This document shows, in pieces, positions 36,490 through 46,765 of a DNA stretch of 64,000 nucleotides (position 1 is its first letter; every line of letters begins with the position of its first letter). The DNA comes from Ignelater luminosus (taxonomy: Eukaryota > Arthropoda > Insecta > Coleoptera > Elateridae). The notes under the pieces are model-generated. The model was not told where the DNA came from. It saw only the letters and a list, made by a program, of their open reading frames with translations, and ran no database searches. Made by a program: the position numbers and the translations under genes. The stretch spans positions 28,997 to 92,996 of the forward strand of contig VTPC01008616.1 in assembly GCA_011009095.1 (NCBI GenBank), given 5' to 3'.

Positions 36490-37454
36490 TCTTCTGACCA
36501 CCACATGGTGTATCCCTCCAATATCTCCTTCATACTTTTCCCCCTCTTCTTTGTTTTTGTGACTCCCAATGTACTAATTTTTAACTTTTTCATTTCTTCT
36601 CTTCTCTTACCCATTTTAACTATTTCTTTGGTTGTCTCAACTAATTTATTTTTTAATTTTCCGTTTTTATTGGTTGTTATCTCTTTACCACTATCCATAT
36701 TCATTGTCCTTTTTCTTTTCATTTCTTCCATTTTTGTATGTAATACTAATTCTGTAATAGGAGATTGTTATTTTCCATTAGCTTTTCTTCTTTTTTGTCC
36801 CACTTCTATTCCTTCCCTTTGATGACAATTTTTTGGTATTCTATTTTCGTCGTTTTTTCTTTATTTTTCTCCTTTTTAGCTATTTGGCTTATCCTACCGT
36901 GTAGTTCAAACTCATTCTTTGTAAGTTCGTTATTTATGAATATTCTGTCTCGGTATGATTTCAGTTTGTTCTGATTCTTCATTATTTCTCGTTTGACTTG
37001 AGAGTTGTTTAGTTATCTTACATGTCTTTGGACTAATTTTTATTGCGTCTTTTACCTGCTCTATAAAGTTTTCCATTGTATTCTCCAAATTTCCTCTATC
37101 TGGCTATATGTATTCCCGTGATCACAATATTGTTTTCACCGGGTTTGTTTCCAATCTTTCAATTTCTCTCTCATATCACCATATCTGAATCCATTTTTAT
37201 TTTCATCTCTTAATCTTTCATTTTCTTATTTTATTATCTTTAATTATCTTTGGTATTTTTTTTGCGTTTGTTTTATCTCCATCGTATTCTTCATCACTTC
37301 CATCATCATTTGCATCAATCTATCTATCTTCTCGCATCCGTACTTCCTTTCTTTTTGCTACTTTCCTACTTGTTTTAAAAGTTTCCTCTAAATCGTTTTC
37401 TTTTTCCTACTTTTATGTTTTTTTTCTCATTAAAAGTTTGGTCGTCGCTCTCCA
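36490..37454 (-). pseudogene. LINE ORF N-terminus and start of endonuclease
   Basis: Minus strand. The start candidate is MESDDQTFNEKKNIKVGKRK (ATG at 37454), then a Lys/Glu-rich, coiled-coil-like segment with several stops, then SYRDRIFINNELTKNEFELH and IVIKGKE (about 36935-36800). The endonuclease region begins with LKISTLGVTKTKKRGKS and ILEGYTMWWSEEY (about 36600-36500). It stops at about 36490, where the oppositely oriented LINE ends. Its continuation is the piece at 35460-35240. The T-rich plus strand over this stretch gives a 124-codon hydrophobic frame that is only the antisense. Confidence 0.72.
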
Positions 37455-37742
37455 TGTTAAAGCTTTTCGGGCAACTCTCGTATTTACACTCTTCACACAA
37501 ATTACGCACTTAGTGACTTATCACAGTTGTTTACCGATAGCACTCACTATCTATACCCGGCGTTTCGATTGTTTCAGGCGAAATTATAAACCAAATATCG
37601 AATGTTTCAAATCTTTCCCCTGTTTGGATGCCGTCATTACATACTATTTCTTGTGTTACATACACCGTGATTAGTCGAGACACTAAACGTAATAAAGCCC
37701 GGTAAACAAGTTATTTATTACCGAGCGCTCGAACTCCATGAC

Positions 37743-37838
37743 TTTCTTCAGACAATAAGTTTGGAAGATCCTTAAAAGTGAAATTACAATAATGGCTTTT
37801 TGAAAACACAGCTCGTTAGTTTCCTTGTAGGTGAAGTG
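37743..37838 (-). repeat. direct repeat flanking the scrambled LINE, right copy
   Basis: Matches 34186-34275 in the same orientation (AAAAGTGAAATTAC and CTTGTAGGTGAA are identical). It lies upstream of the presumed 5' end of the minus-strand LINE. Confidence 0.8.
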
Positions 37839-37839
37839 C

Positions 37840-40800
37840 CTAAAAGTGATTGATTCCAGTAAAACTTAAATTCTGTTGAAAGTCATGTATCGATCTAGTT
37901 GACGACCTTAAGAATTATATCACACAACTGGAAAGAATTCAGATATCAATACTTCATCGACAATACATGATACAATTGCTAAACGAAGGAAACTAAGTCA
38001 ATTAATAATCTGACAACAATATGAAATTATCTTCTGGATGTGTAAAACTGTCGAAGCTTCAGTAACTTTCCTATGGGGTGCAATGTCCACTGTTATTTTC
38101 AATTTCGAAGAAGTCCGTAACCGTTTAAGGAACTTCAATTCCTTCAGCTGCACTAAAAGTAGCGAATGGTGGTTGGCTTATTAGTGAATGTGACAGTGGA
38201 GCAACAAAGGCAAAAACTGTACCCAGCCCCGTTGTTAGCATCTTTTATTTTGCAATGGCGGAGGCGTTCTTAGAAGCAAGTCTTTTGCGTATTTCTTGAT
38301 CTTGGAGCTGATTCTGATACTTTGTCCTGGATGGTAAAGATCAGTAACGGGAAGAAAAGTTAAATCAGAGGTTTACAAGGTTTCTTCCAAGTTTTCTAAC
38401 TACCTTGATCTTGGAGCTGGTTCCGATTTTTTGTCGTGGACGGCAAGGATCGGTGGCGGAAAAAAAGTTAAACCAGAACTTTACAAAATTTTTTTTCTGT
38501 TTTTGATTTTTCACCATCTGGTGGTAGAAATTATGACTGACAGTATTAGTGGTGCGTTCGTAATACTATAGTGAGCGGACTTGAAGATGTAATGAAAGGG
38601 CACAAAGACAGAGTTTTTAAACACTGTGTTTGACAGCCTTGTTGTTTTAGTGTTTCCGTAAGAATTCAAAATGCGCATCCAGCTGAGGTAACTTTGCTTC
38701 AACTTAAACTGAAGAATTATTCACTGGGAATCATGCAGCGAAAGGTTGAGCAGAAGCAGGCAAATCTATGATCAAAGATGAAACCGAATGAAAATTTTGT
38801 AGCAGTCGAGAACGCCATCGCGTAGTTTGACGAGCAAGCTGTACCGATTCTGGACAACCCGCAGACATCTTGATTCATCAGTTGAAAGTGAAAAAGAAGG
38901 TGATGTCCACGTCAGACACTGTGAAATCGTTGTAACTGTAAATGTTTCAAAATCTCGAGGGTATGTTCAAGTTGTAAAGTCGGGTTTTATCTCTCAATAT
39001 CCAAGCCAAGGCGCCAAGATCGCATATCGCAGTGTCGTCAGCACATTGTGCTATTTTAGGAATGGAGTCTCTAGAAAGAAACTATTCGTTAAATGTTCAG
39101 AGTTATCTGTCGCATAAAAAGCTATTAATTAATCTGACAAGACATTTCAGTGACTAGAACTTTATAGAACAGATCTTGCCAAAGACACATTCTCTATCGA
39201 GGAAGGTAAACTCGGATGTTGATCTAGCGGTTTGGAAACTCGAGATTGATGAATTCTTTTTTAAACTTCATTGACAACGTTGAGCAACCTACGGGCCTAT
39301 AAAAAATTTGCAGAAAGAACAGACACGGTGAGTTAAATGGTGAGAGGATTGTCGCTTCTTTGTCCTGGCTGAGGGTAAAGGTTTTCAAAGCAAAGGCTTG
39401 GCTAAATCTTCTGTTACTCGTTTGGTGGTTGAAAATGCTGGTTGTCGAATAAAGAATCGGGAGAAGGCTCGTGAATCTGCCTGCATTATCCAACAGTGCT
39501 ATTGCCTAGGGTGCTATTCAATCCTAAGGATGATTTTCTCCAGAATTTGTCTTTCTTGCGTTGGTTCAGACTGGAGCAGATGGCGACCCAATGGAGTTCC
39601 TGCTGTTCTTATGATTCAGGGAGTTAAATCTTATTGAGAGGATCTTGGATTTTGACGAATTTGAGATACACTCTTTATTTGTCTTTGATTGATCAAAAGA
39701 TATTCGAATGATATAAAAAAGCACTGCTGAAGTGTTAATCTTCGGATAGGGCATCAAAAGCAAAAGGATAAGTGTTGTGTTGGCTGAATAAATGGGCGAA
39801 AGGATGAAGGTAGAAATCTTATAGGGTTGATTTATCTTGTCCTTAACCAGTTAGCTTGCTCTGAATTGGATTCAAAAATGTAAAAATCAATAAATAATAC
39901 CCTAATAAATAAATCAGTTTATTCTACCTCAATGAAGATACAAAGTGCAGGTTTTGATAAGATTATTATTTTGCTACTGTGCATAACTTTAGTTATATCA
40001 GATGAAGAGTTGACTCTGTTAGAAAAAGATTTTTGTACTTTTTGTGTTTAAAGACAACTCAGGAAAGTTTGTGGAGACTTTTGTAAGGGATTGTACTTAT
40101 ATTCGATTTGTCGAAAGCGAAATTTTGCGTTGGCGTTTCAAAATAAAATATCTCTTAATATAGTAGAATATCTTGCAGACTAGGAAAAAACTAATACGTT
40201 TAAAATGTATTATTGTGTAAGAAGATCACAAGTTAATCCAATTCTTCTGACTATCCCCATAAATATAAGCAGCGATAAATTATAAACCTTCTTTCGACTA
40301 AAGCACAAATTTACATTCTAAACAAGTTTATTACTAGAAGTTGCAATACTTCATGTTTACTAAAGTAGTTTTTAATTAAAAATTTTAAAGTTACTAAACA
40401 GTATGCAAATTCCTACAAATCAGAAATTATAATTAAGCCTTTATTAAGTTTTCTTTTCTAAACTCCTTTTTTTCCTTTGCCGATTAAAAACTTTGAATAG
40501 CGAGGTCAAAAAACTTTATTTGCACTTATGATCGATTTATCTAAATACATCAACAGGTTGTTGCTCCTTTCACTCGACATATTCCATATTTTAGATCAGT
40601 TTATATTCAGAAGTACAGAAAGTGAACGGATGGAGTGGTTTTAAAACCAAAGACCACATACATAAGTAAAATTAAGTATGTTTACTACAACTATGATATA
40701 TACAGTTAGTTCTTTTCTAATTTAATGGACGTTTACTGAAAATTTATGCGCTGTTATTAATTTTTAAATGTTATCTTTTATAGTCACTACGGTTAAGTCT

Positions 40801-41956
40801 AGAATGGTGTCATTTCATGTTTATAATGTAGGATTACTATTAAATTCGAGTAATATTTCAGATCTAACAGACTAGAAATTATGTTTCAACTATAGCTATG
40901 ATAAGAGAAGCTTCAATATTCAAAATCTATTTTTGGATCAATTACAACATATTAGGGAAAAGTCACCAGTGAAAGGACAAAAACTCATTGATTAATTAGC
41001 TTTAAATGCCAGTTTAAAGTTGTGGTTCGGTCTTTATAATTAAATTCTGGCTAATTAAATATTTAGCTAGTGCTAGTAGTCGATAAAATTAATTTATTAG
41101 CTTTTGTTTTAATTCGTGTACCTACTGACTGGAAGTATTAATTTTTCAATATTGACACTGTTTTTATTAGTAGTATTAAAAATTAAATTATATAGTCATA
41201 TTAAACTGGAGAACGTTTTATTTACATTGAGTTTAAATATATCTAAAATCCTGAATAATTGTAATGTAAAGTTTACATGATATACATTTATGGTTACATA
41301 AATGGTTTGAACAATCAATAAATCATTCATTAAAAAAAATAACTAAAATGTATTAGGTCGCAGAAGTTAAATAAACACAAATAAATACTTTACAGTACTA
41401 TACATAGCAAGAGCAACGACAAGGCCAACTAAAGACATTACAGATAAAAGACTTTTAAAGCTAAACAATTTACCATATATCCCTGTTTATATTAACATAA
41501 AACGTTGAAAATAGAAATGCGTATTAAAACAAAACAATTAACGAATGTACTTACTATTCTGACAGTAATTTTTGCTAATGAAGTGATGAATGTGTCAGAA
41601 TTCTGACATTATCATAAGACAAATACGATTTTAAAATTAGTTCATACACGCAAGGTGGTGTTACTCTTAAAACGTATATTTGTATGTGTCCTTTCATACT
41701 CTTGCGACGCACTCCACATTTAAAATAACATTTTAGCGTGATTAATAAAACTAATTAATATGCCAGGAAACCAACTTTGTACTTACACGTTTTTATCGTA
41801 AAACACACTTTAAACGCTAAATACCTTATTTAAGAGAAGAAAAGATTTCGTATAAATTGTACGTGAATGTAAAGGGGCAAAAGTCAAAAACCATTATTTT
41901 GAAATCCAAACAAAGACAGTAGCAATCATTTAAAATTATACTGTATATACTTACTA
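37840..41956. other. non-coding DNA with one tandem duplication
   Basis: Apart from the 109-bp duplication at 38295-38500 nothing is identifiable. Frames of 79-96 codons at 38827-39637 have no family motif. From about 39850 the sequence is strongly AT-rich. Confidence 0.5.
38295..38500. repeat. tandem duplication, period about 109 bp
   Basis: Copy 1 starts at 38295 and copy 2 at 38404, both with CTTGATCTTGGAGCTG, then TTTGTCxTGGA, AAGATC-like, GGAAxAAAAGTTAAA and TTTACAA blocks. Roughly 80 percent alike by eye. Confidence 0.88.
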
Positions 41957-41981
41957 TAGTCTAAATCAAATAAGAATAAAG
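41957..41981 (+). repeat. left terminal inverted repeat
   Basis: 25 bp, perfect inverted match to 44191-44215; TA outside. Confidence 0.93.
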
Positions 41982-42251
41982 TAGGTGGCACTGCGGTGCA
42001 AGGCAGATTTAGGCAACTGAAGTGTTCGAAAAGGGCGCCAAATTTGAAACTGCTTTCTAATAGTTGTTCAAGAATATGTATAAAAATTAAAAATTTATTT
42101 AGTTTTTACATAAACAAAAAGGTAAAAAGCCTGTAGTACAAATCAATTCAATAATTACAAAACATATTTTAATTAAGGAGCAGGAGTTGTAGGTACTGTA
42201 TATAACAATAGTGCATCCATTTTGCTGTTTGTGTATTTATACTTCTGGTAA

Positions 42252-43662
42252 TCACTCTACCTCCATATCATCGTCAGCAGAATCCTCCTCGCTAGAACTC
42301 TCCGACTGTAAATTAATCACAATTTTCTCAATCACTTGTTCTGTTATTCTGTCTAAATCCCACATATGATTTTCTTCACGTATTACATGATTGACACAAT
42401 CATTCCACTTTTCTGCAGTTACACCAGCAATTCCATCACATAAGAGTTGCTTTACCTCTTCGATAGAGTACGTTCGATTATTAACAGCAACATGTTGCTT
42501 AACTTGAGCCCATACTAGCTCAATAGGATTCAGATTACAGTGATACGGTGGTAATCTTAAAATTAATCTTCCACTCTTTTTAATAAGTTCATCGATGACA
42601 TATGGTGTTGGATGTGATAACACATACTGTTTTACCAATTCTAATAATTGCAATTTCAATAAATTATCTCTTGGTGTAATTTCCTTGCCATGAAGCCAAT
42701 CAATAATCTGATCTTTTCTCCAATTCCGAGTGGGTACTTTATCAGCTTTAACACCATGATAAGGGGCGTTGTCCATTACAATGACCGAATGAGGTTCTAA
42801 TTTAGGTAGGATCCCTTCCAACCACATTTTAAAAACATCTCCATCCATGTCTCGATGATAATCACCTACAAACATTTAAATAATTTATTGTAATAAAAAA
42901 CATACAAAAACAATACAGTTCTCACCTGTCTTTTTGGATTCAAAAGTTAGAAGTCCTCCATCAACAAAGCCAGATTCACTACCGATGTGAACAACTATTA
43001 ACCTCTTTCCTTTGCCTGATGGATCTTTGATTCCAGTTGAAAGGCCTTCAAATAATGCTTGTCTGGCAGTTTTAATGGTAGTATCATGCCAAACTTTGCT
43101 TCCCACATGTCCTGCATTAACCCATGTTTCATCTGTGTAATAAATCGTTCTTCCTTCTTCTCGGTATTGTTTAATAGCAGTTAAATATTTTCTTCTTCAC
43201 AAAACAATAGTTGGCTTTTCAATCAAAATCGTTTTTCTTGTTCGTTTATCATATTTGAATCCTACTTTTAATAACGTTCTATGTAATGTTGAATAACTAA
43301 AATCTGGTAATGAATCGTCTTCGTTAACAGCTTGTAGTATTTTTCCTACAGTTGGAACTTCATTTCGAAAATAAAAACAATGTACATGTCTTCGTATGGC
43401 AGATTTCTCGAAGTCTTCAAGTTTCTGAAAACATGTGTTTGATTCCCTAGTTTTCTTAGGAGATCGTACCAATCCAGAAGCTTCCATTTGTTTAATTAAT
43501 TATCCACATCGTATTCTGTCCGATCCCGACTTCAGCCGACGTTTGCTTGACTGACCAAGTCTTACTGTTGTTTTGTAAATGTTTTAAATAGACATTGTAA
43601 GCCATAAGTCTCTGACCACTTTTTACGTGTTTTCCTTTAGCATTTTTGAAAACTTCAGCCAT
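42252..43662 (-). pseudogene. DDE transposase (DD82E-like), nearly intact, one intron
   Basis: Transposase of the surrounding element. The start is MAEVFKNAKGKHVKSGQRLM (ATG 43662-43660), chosen because this N-terminus precedes the helix-turn-helix region. Order: VKQTSAEVGIGQNT (HTH), EASGLVRSPKKTRESNTCF, VGKILQAVNEDDSLP, YSTLHRTLLKVGFKY, then YYTDETWVNAGH (first Asp), IVVHIGSESGFVDGGL. After a 60-bp intron: VIVMDNAPYHGVK (second Asp) and PPYHCNLNPIELVWAQVKQH (Glu). 83 residues separate the second Asp from the Glu. The end is acidic (SSSEEDSADDDMEVE). Two lesions: a 4-bp duplication (AATT) near 43493-43500 that shifts the frame, and a TGA at 43199-43197 in place of an Arg or Trp codon. Otherwise the frame is clean. 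Confidence 0.9.
42866..42925 (-). other. 60-bp spliceosomal intron in the transposase gene
   Basis: Donor AG|GTGAGA (exon ends at 42926) and acceptor TTTGTAG|GT (exon resumes at 42865). Splicing joins ESKKT-G-DYHRDMD in frame across a phase-1 junction. Left unspliced, the frame hits a stop at 42887-42885. Length and T-rich 3' part fit insect introns. Confidence 0.85.
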
Positions 43663-44190
43663 AATCGCAAATATAACCTGAAATATTGCATTGATGTTTT
43701 GATCATTAGGTTGTTATAATTCAAATTATAATTACCTGTATAACGATACGCTGAGTTTAATGAGCTCTTAAAAGAACTATTTTAATATAAATAAAAGAAT
43801 AACAGCAATACCAAAAAAAGACGTAAAATGACAAAATTAGAATAACAGGCTAACTGACCCTAACCAAGCAAGAAGGAAAAAGTGTGGTTATATTACAACT
43901 TCACAAAAGCCAACGTTGTCACGTCTCCGTTTCTTTTAGGTTTGTCTTATCATCTATTTTTAAGGCATTTATGAAAAGTACGTTATATATTTTTCAGTTA
44001 TAAACATTACTAAAAAATTGTTTTATCAGATATATATCATAAAACATTTTTTTATGTAACTATAAGTAATTTACTTTCGTACATCTGGTAACACGGTATT
44101 CAATAAAATCAGCATGTTAAAGTTGTGTAAAACGGACTCGTTTATTAACCAATGAGGATGAAGGTCAAGCTGTGTCTATCATTTTCTTCG

Positions 44191-44215
44191 CTTTATTCTT
44201 ATTTGATTTAGACTA
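44191..44215 (-). repeat. right terminal inverted repeat
   Basis: 25 bp, perfect inverted match to 41957-41981; TA at 44216-44217. Confidence 0.93.
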
Positions 44216-44989
44216 TAGACTAAAACAATCCTGTACGAGGAACAATTATCATTTTCGTACTAACTGGTTGTTTCCAATGCGCAATCTATTTCTGTTCTGT
44301 TCAAATTTCGAATTGTTGAACATCCACCTGTCTTTCTACGGTACCCATTGATTATTTAGAACACGAAACTATCAGAAAGGATAAAATGAATTAACTGAAA
44401 ACGGTAATAGATAATAAACAATTTATTCATATAGTAAATGTAAAGTTTCTGAAGCACATTATAAAATTGCATTAACAGGTTAAGTGACATTCATAATACT
44501 ATAATGAATTACAATCAAAATTAAGGCAGTTTAACCAGAAAACTGCTTATTGCTGCCAAGCATTATTAAATTGAGTTTCACGCATTAAAAACAACAAAAG
44601 AACGTTAACTGTAATATTGGATTCAATATTTTAATAGAACACACTGTTAGAATCAGTTTTCAAGAACATGACAAGATGAGCACAAAATCTCACTGTAACA
44701 AACAATGCTCAACAAGAAATCTATTTTACAAAGGAGTTAAAAAATTTCTTTATTTTACCTTCGTCTTCTCAGAAGCGCAAGTTACTAGTAGAAGTCGAAA
44801 ATTTCTTAGATCAGTCTATCTGAACCGTTCTTGGCTCTCAGAGGAGATTCTAGACTCGACGTTGTCATATGTGTACGCTGCAACTTGTAGGAGAACTGCT
44901 ACACATTCATGAAGAACCTTTTCCCAAGCGGAGTAGCACACCTATGGCAATAGCTGTACAAAAACTTAGCAGAACTTGTTAATACTATC
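44216..44989. other. non-coding DNA
   Basis: No recognisable element. A 78-codon frame at 44676-44912 has no motif. Confidence 0.5.
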
Positions 44990-45416
44990 ACGTATTAACC
45001 TGGCAGGAATTGATAGTAGTTGGCTCAATCTGGCATGACTTTGCAGCACTTAAACAAAATTTGCCAGTACTTTATTTGTGTGCTATAAAAGAGGAACTTT
45101 TTCTGAAACAAAATAAACTTGACAGTAGTTCTGCGGTTCTCTGCGGTCCTCTACGGTTCAATAATGCTAAGACATCAAATAGTATCAAGTTCTGCTTAAT
45201 AGTTGCAAGTTGTGTTCAATACTACTAAGTCCTGCTTACTACTGGCACTACTAAGTGTTAACCAAACTCTCTGTCAAGGTCTTAAACATACACTGCCACC
45301 AATGCTGAGTTAGAGAAAACTTATCTGGGTAGTGCTAGGCCAAGCAGTACTTAACAAGATCTGATAGTATCAAAGTAAAACATAGCAGTACTCTATAAGA
45401 CCTGGTAGTGTTAGAA
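44990..45416. repeat. degenerate repeat array (TGGCAGTACT-like units), left part
   Basis: Diverged units around CTGGCAGxA(T/C)T and AACAAGATCTGATAGTATC recur about every 25-35 bp (for example CTGGCAGGAATTGATAGT, TTGCCAGTACTT, GACAGTAGTTCTG, AAGACCTGGTAGTGTTAG). Similar units resume at 47955-48080 beyond the inserted elements. Confidence 0.55.
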
Positions 45417-45714
45417 TTAGAGATAAATGTACAATATTTTCAGAAACTAAATAGCGATTGATGAGGATTTCAAAACCGACTTCAAAATAATGCTAGGCCT
45501 TCTATATTTCACGTATTCGTATCCAACTTTTCTTTTTCTTATGGGAGCCATATTGGATTTTTACATTTTTGAAATCGTTATAAAAAGAGCTTTTCAACCA
45601 TGTAAATATAACTATGTTTAAAGAAGAAAAAGTACAAGAAAATACAAAATTAAGATTTAACCATAGTAGGCCTTGAGGTTTTCAAAAAATAATTTGTAAA
45701 CAAATGAGTGAAAG
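45417..45714 (+). repeat. left long inverted repeat
   Basis: Pairs with 46252-46540, with a 12-bp extra segment near 45436 and scattered mismatches. Confidence 0.85.
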
Positions 45715-45741
45715 TACTAGTTAAATTAATTCTAGTTAATA

Positions 45742-46250
45742 TTAACCTAAATGTTCAAATAAACCTCCATTCTGCCGTATGCACTTTCTACACCGATTCA
45801 AAACTGCTTCACAAGACTGTCTTAGCATCAACGGAGTCATTCTGTTTACTGCATCAATGACTGCCTGTTGTAAGACATCCACTGTTTGTTTGTTTCGCAT
45901 TGTCGTGAATAAACTTGAGTTTTTAGATAATCCCATACAAAAAAATCAAGAGGCATAATATTTGGTAACCTTGCGTACCATCTTATTGGTCCTCGATTTC
46001 CTATCCAATGATCAGGATATTTATTAAAAAATTCGTAATTATTTGAGCATTGTGTGCAGGTACCCTATCTTGCTAAAAAATGTTTTGAAGGGTTGCAAGG
46101 GGAAGCTCCATGAGACGATCTGCTACATTTGTTTGTAAAAGGTGAAGGTATCTTTCAGAATTAAGGTTTTTAATGAAGAAAAACGGCCCAACGATGTGAT
46201 TACCATTTATACCTACACAGACATTAAATCCCCATCTAATCTGCTGTCTC
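45742..46250 (-). pseudogene. C-terminal half of a Tc1/mariner-type transposase
   Basis: Minus-strand catalytic remnant. IRWGFNVCVGINGNHIVGPF, FIKNLNSERYLHLLQTN, LMELPLATLQNIF, then the second acidic motif as QDRVPAHNAQIITNFL, DHWIGNRGPIRW and LPNIMPLDFFVWDYLK (expected SPDLTPLDFF; an Asp is replaced). It ends CRKCIRQNGGLFEHLG with stop at 45744-45742. The first catalytic Asp and the HTH region are absent because the right inverted repeat begins immediately upstream. Frameshifts near 46075 and 45940 and stops in the C-terminal third. Confidence 0.8.
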
Positions 46251-46251
46251 A

Positions 46252-46540
46252 CTCACTTATTCATTTATTTGCAAATTATTCTTTGGAAATCTCAAGACCT
46301 ACTATGGTTAAATCCTAATTTTGTATTTTCTTGTACTTTCTCTTTTTTAAACATAGTCATATTGTACATGGTTGAAAAGCTCTTTTTATGACGATTTCAA
46401 AAATGTAAAAATCCAATATGGCGCCAATAAGAAAAACAAAAGTTGGATACGAATACGTGAAATATAGAAGGCCTAGCATTTTTCTGAAGTCGTTTGTAAA
46501 ATCCTCATCAGCCGCTATTTATTGTACATTTATCTCTAAT
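46252..46540 (-). repeat. right long inverted repeat
   Basis: Reverse complement of the 45417-45714 blocks in order. Confidence 0.85.
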
Positions 46541-46601
46541 AACAAATAAATAAATCAAGATTATAGAAAGTGCACTTTTTTTGTTTTCACCCTGTACCTT
46601 T

Positions 46602-46765
46602 GAAATGGGGCAGATATTTGTTAATGAGACCATGGATTATTCATTGGCATATAAATACGAAACTTTTTCCCCATTTAACCAATCCTGTATCTATTACCAT
46701 TTCAAATATCTCCATGTAAGTCAATTTAAATTGGACACACTGTATAATGCCACTTAAGATGTGTA
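46602..46765. other. spacer with a transposon-like end
   Basis: TTTAAATTGGACACACTGTA (about 46727-46746) is the reverse complement of a typical TACAGxGTGTCC transposon terminus, and an internal inverted similarity joins TGAAATGGGGCAGATATTTG (near 46600) to CATTTCAAATATCTCC (near 46700). This may be a tiny MITE-like remnant. Confidence 0.3.

Larger units (their letters stand above)
41957..44215 (-). mobile_element. Tc1/mariner-superfamily element, DD82E-like spacing (2259 bp)
   Basis: Perfect 25-bp inverted repeats, TAGTCTAAATCAAATAAGAA onward at 41957-41981 and its reverse complement at 44191-44215, each with TA outside (41955-41956 and 44216-44217). It contains one minus-strand transposase gene with a short intron. 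The element is larger than a mariner, and the catalytic spacing is much longer than in Tc1 or mariner. Perfect ends and very few gene lesions point to recent activity. Confidence 0.92.
45417..46601 (-). mobile_element. long-TIR element with half a transposase
   Basis: Inverted repeats of about 290 bp (45417-45714 and 46252-46540) flank about 540 bp of transposase sequence. Shared blocks include TTAGAGATAAATGTACAAT, ATGCTAGGCCTTCTATATTT, CACGTATTCGTATCCAACTT and TTGAAAAGCTCTTTTTATxA in opposite orientation. The right end probably extends to CACCCTGTA at about 46601, a terminus typical of many insect Tc1/mariner relatives. The left copy lacks this outer 60 bp and so looks truncated. The transposase N-terminus is gone, making this an internally deleted, non-autonomous copy. 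Confidence 0.8.

Noticed and set aside
36448-36822. 124-codon hydrophobic plus-strand frame resembling a membrane protein
   Set aside because: It is the T-rich antisense of the A-rich LINE N-terminal and endonuclease region on the minus strand.
42252-42875. 207-codon frame as an intact domesticated gene
   Set aside because: It is the last exon of the transposase between perfect inverted repeats; upstream coding sequence carries a frameshift and a stop.
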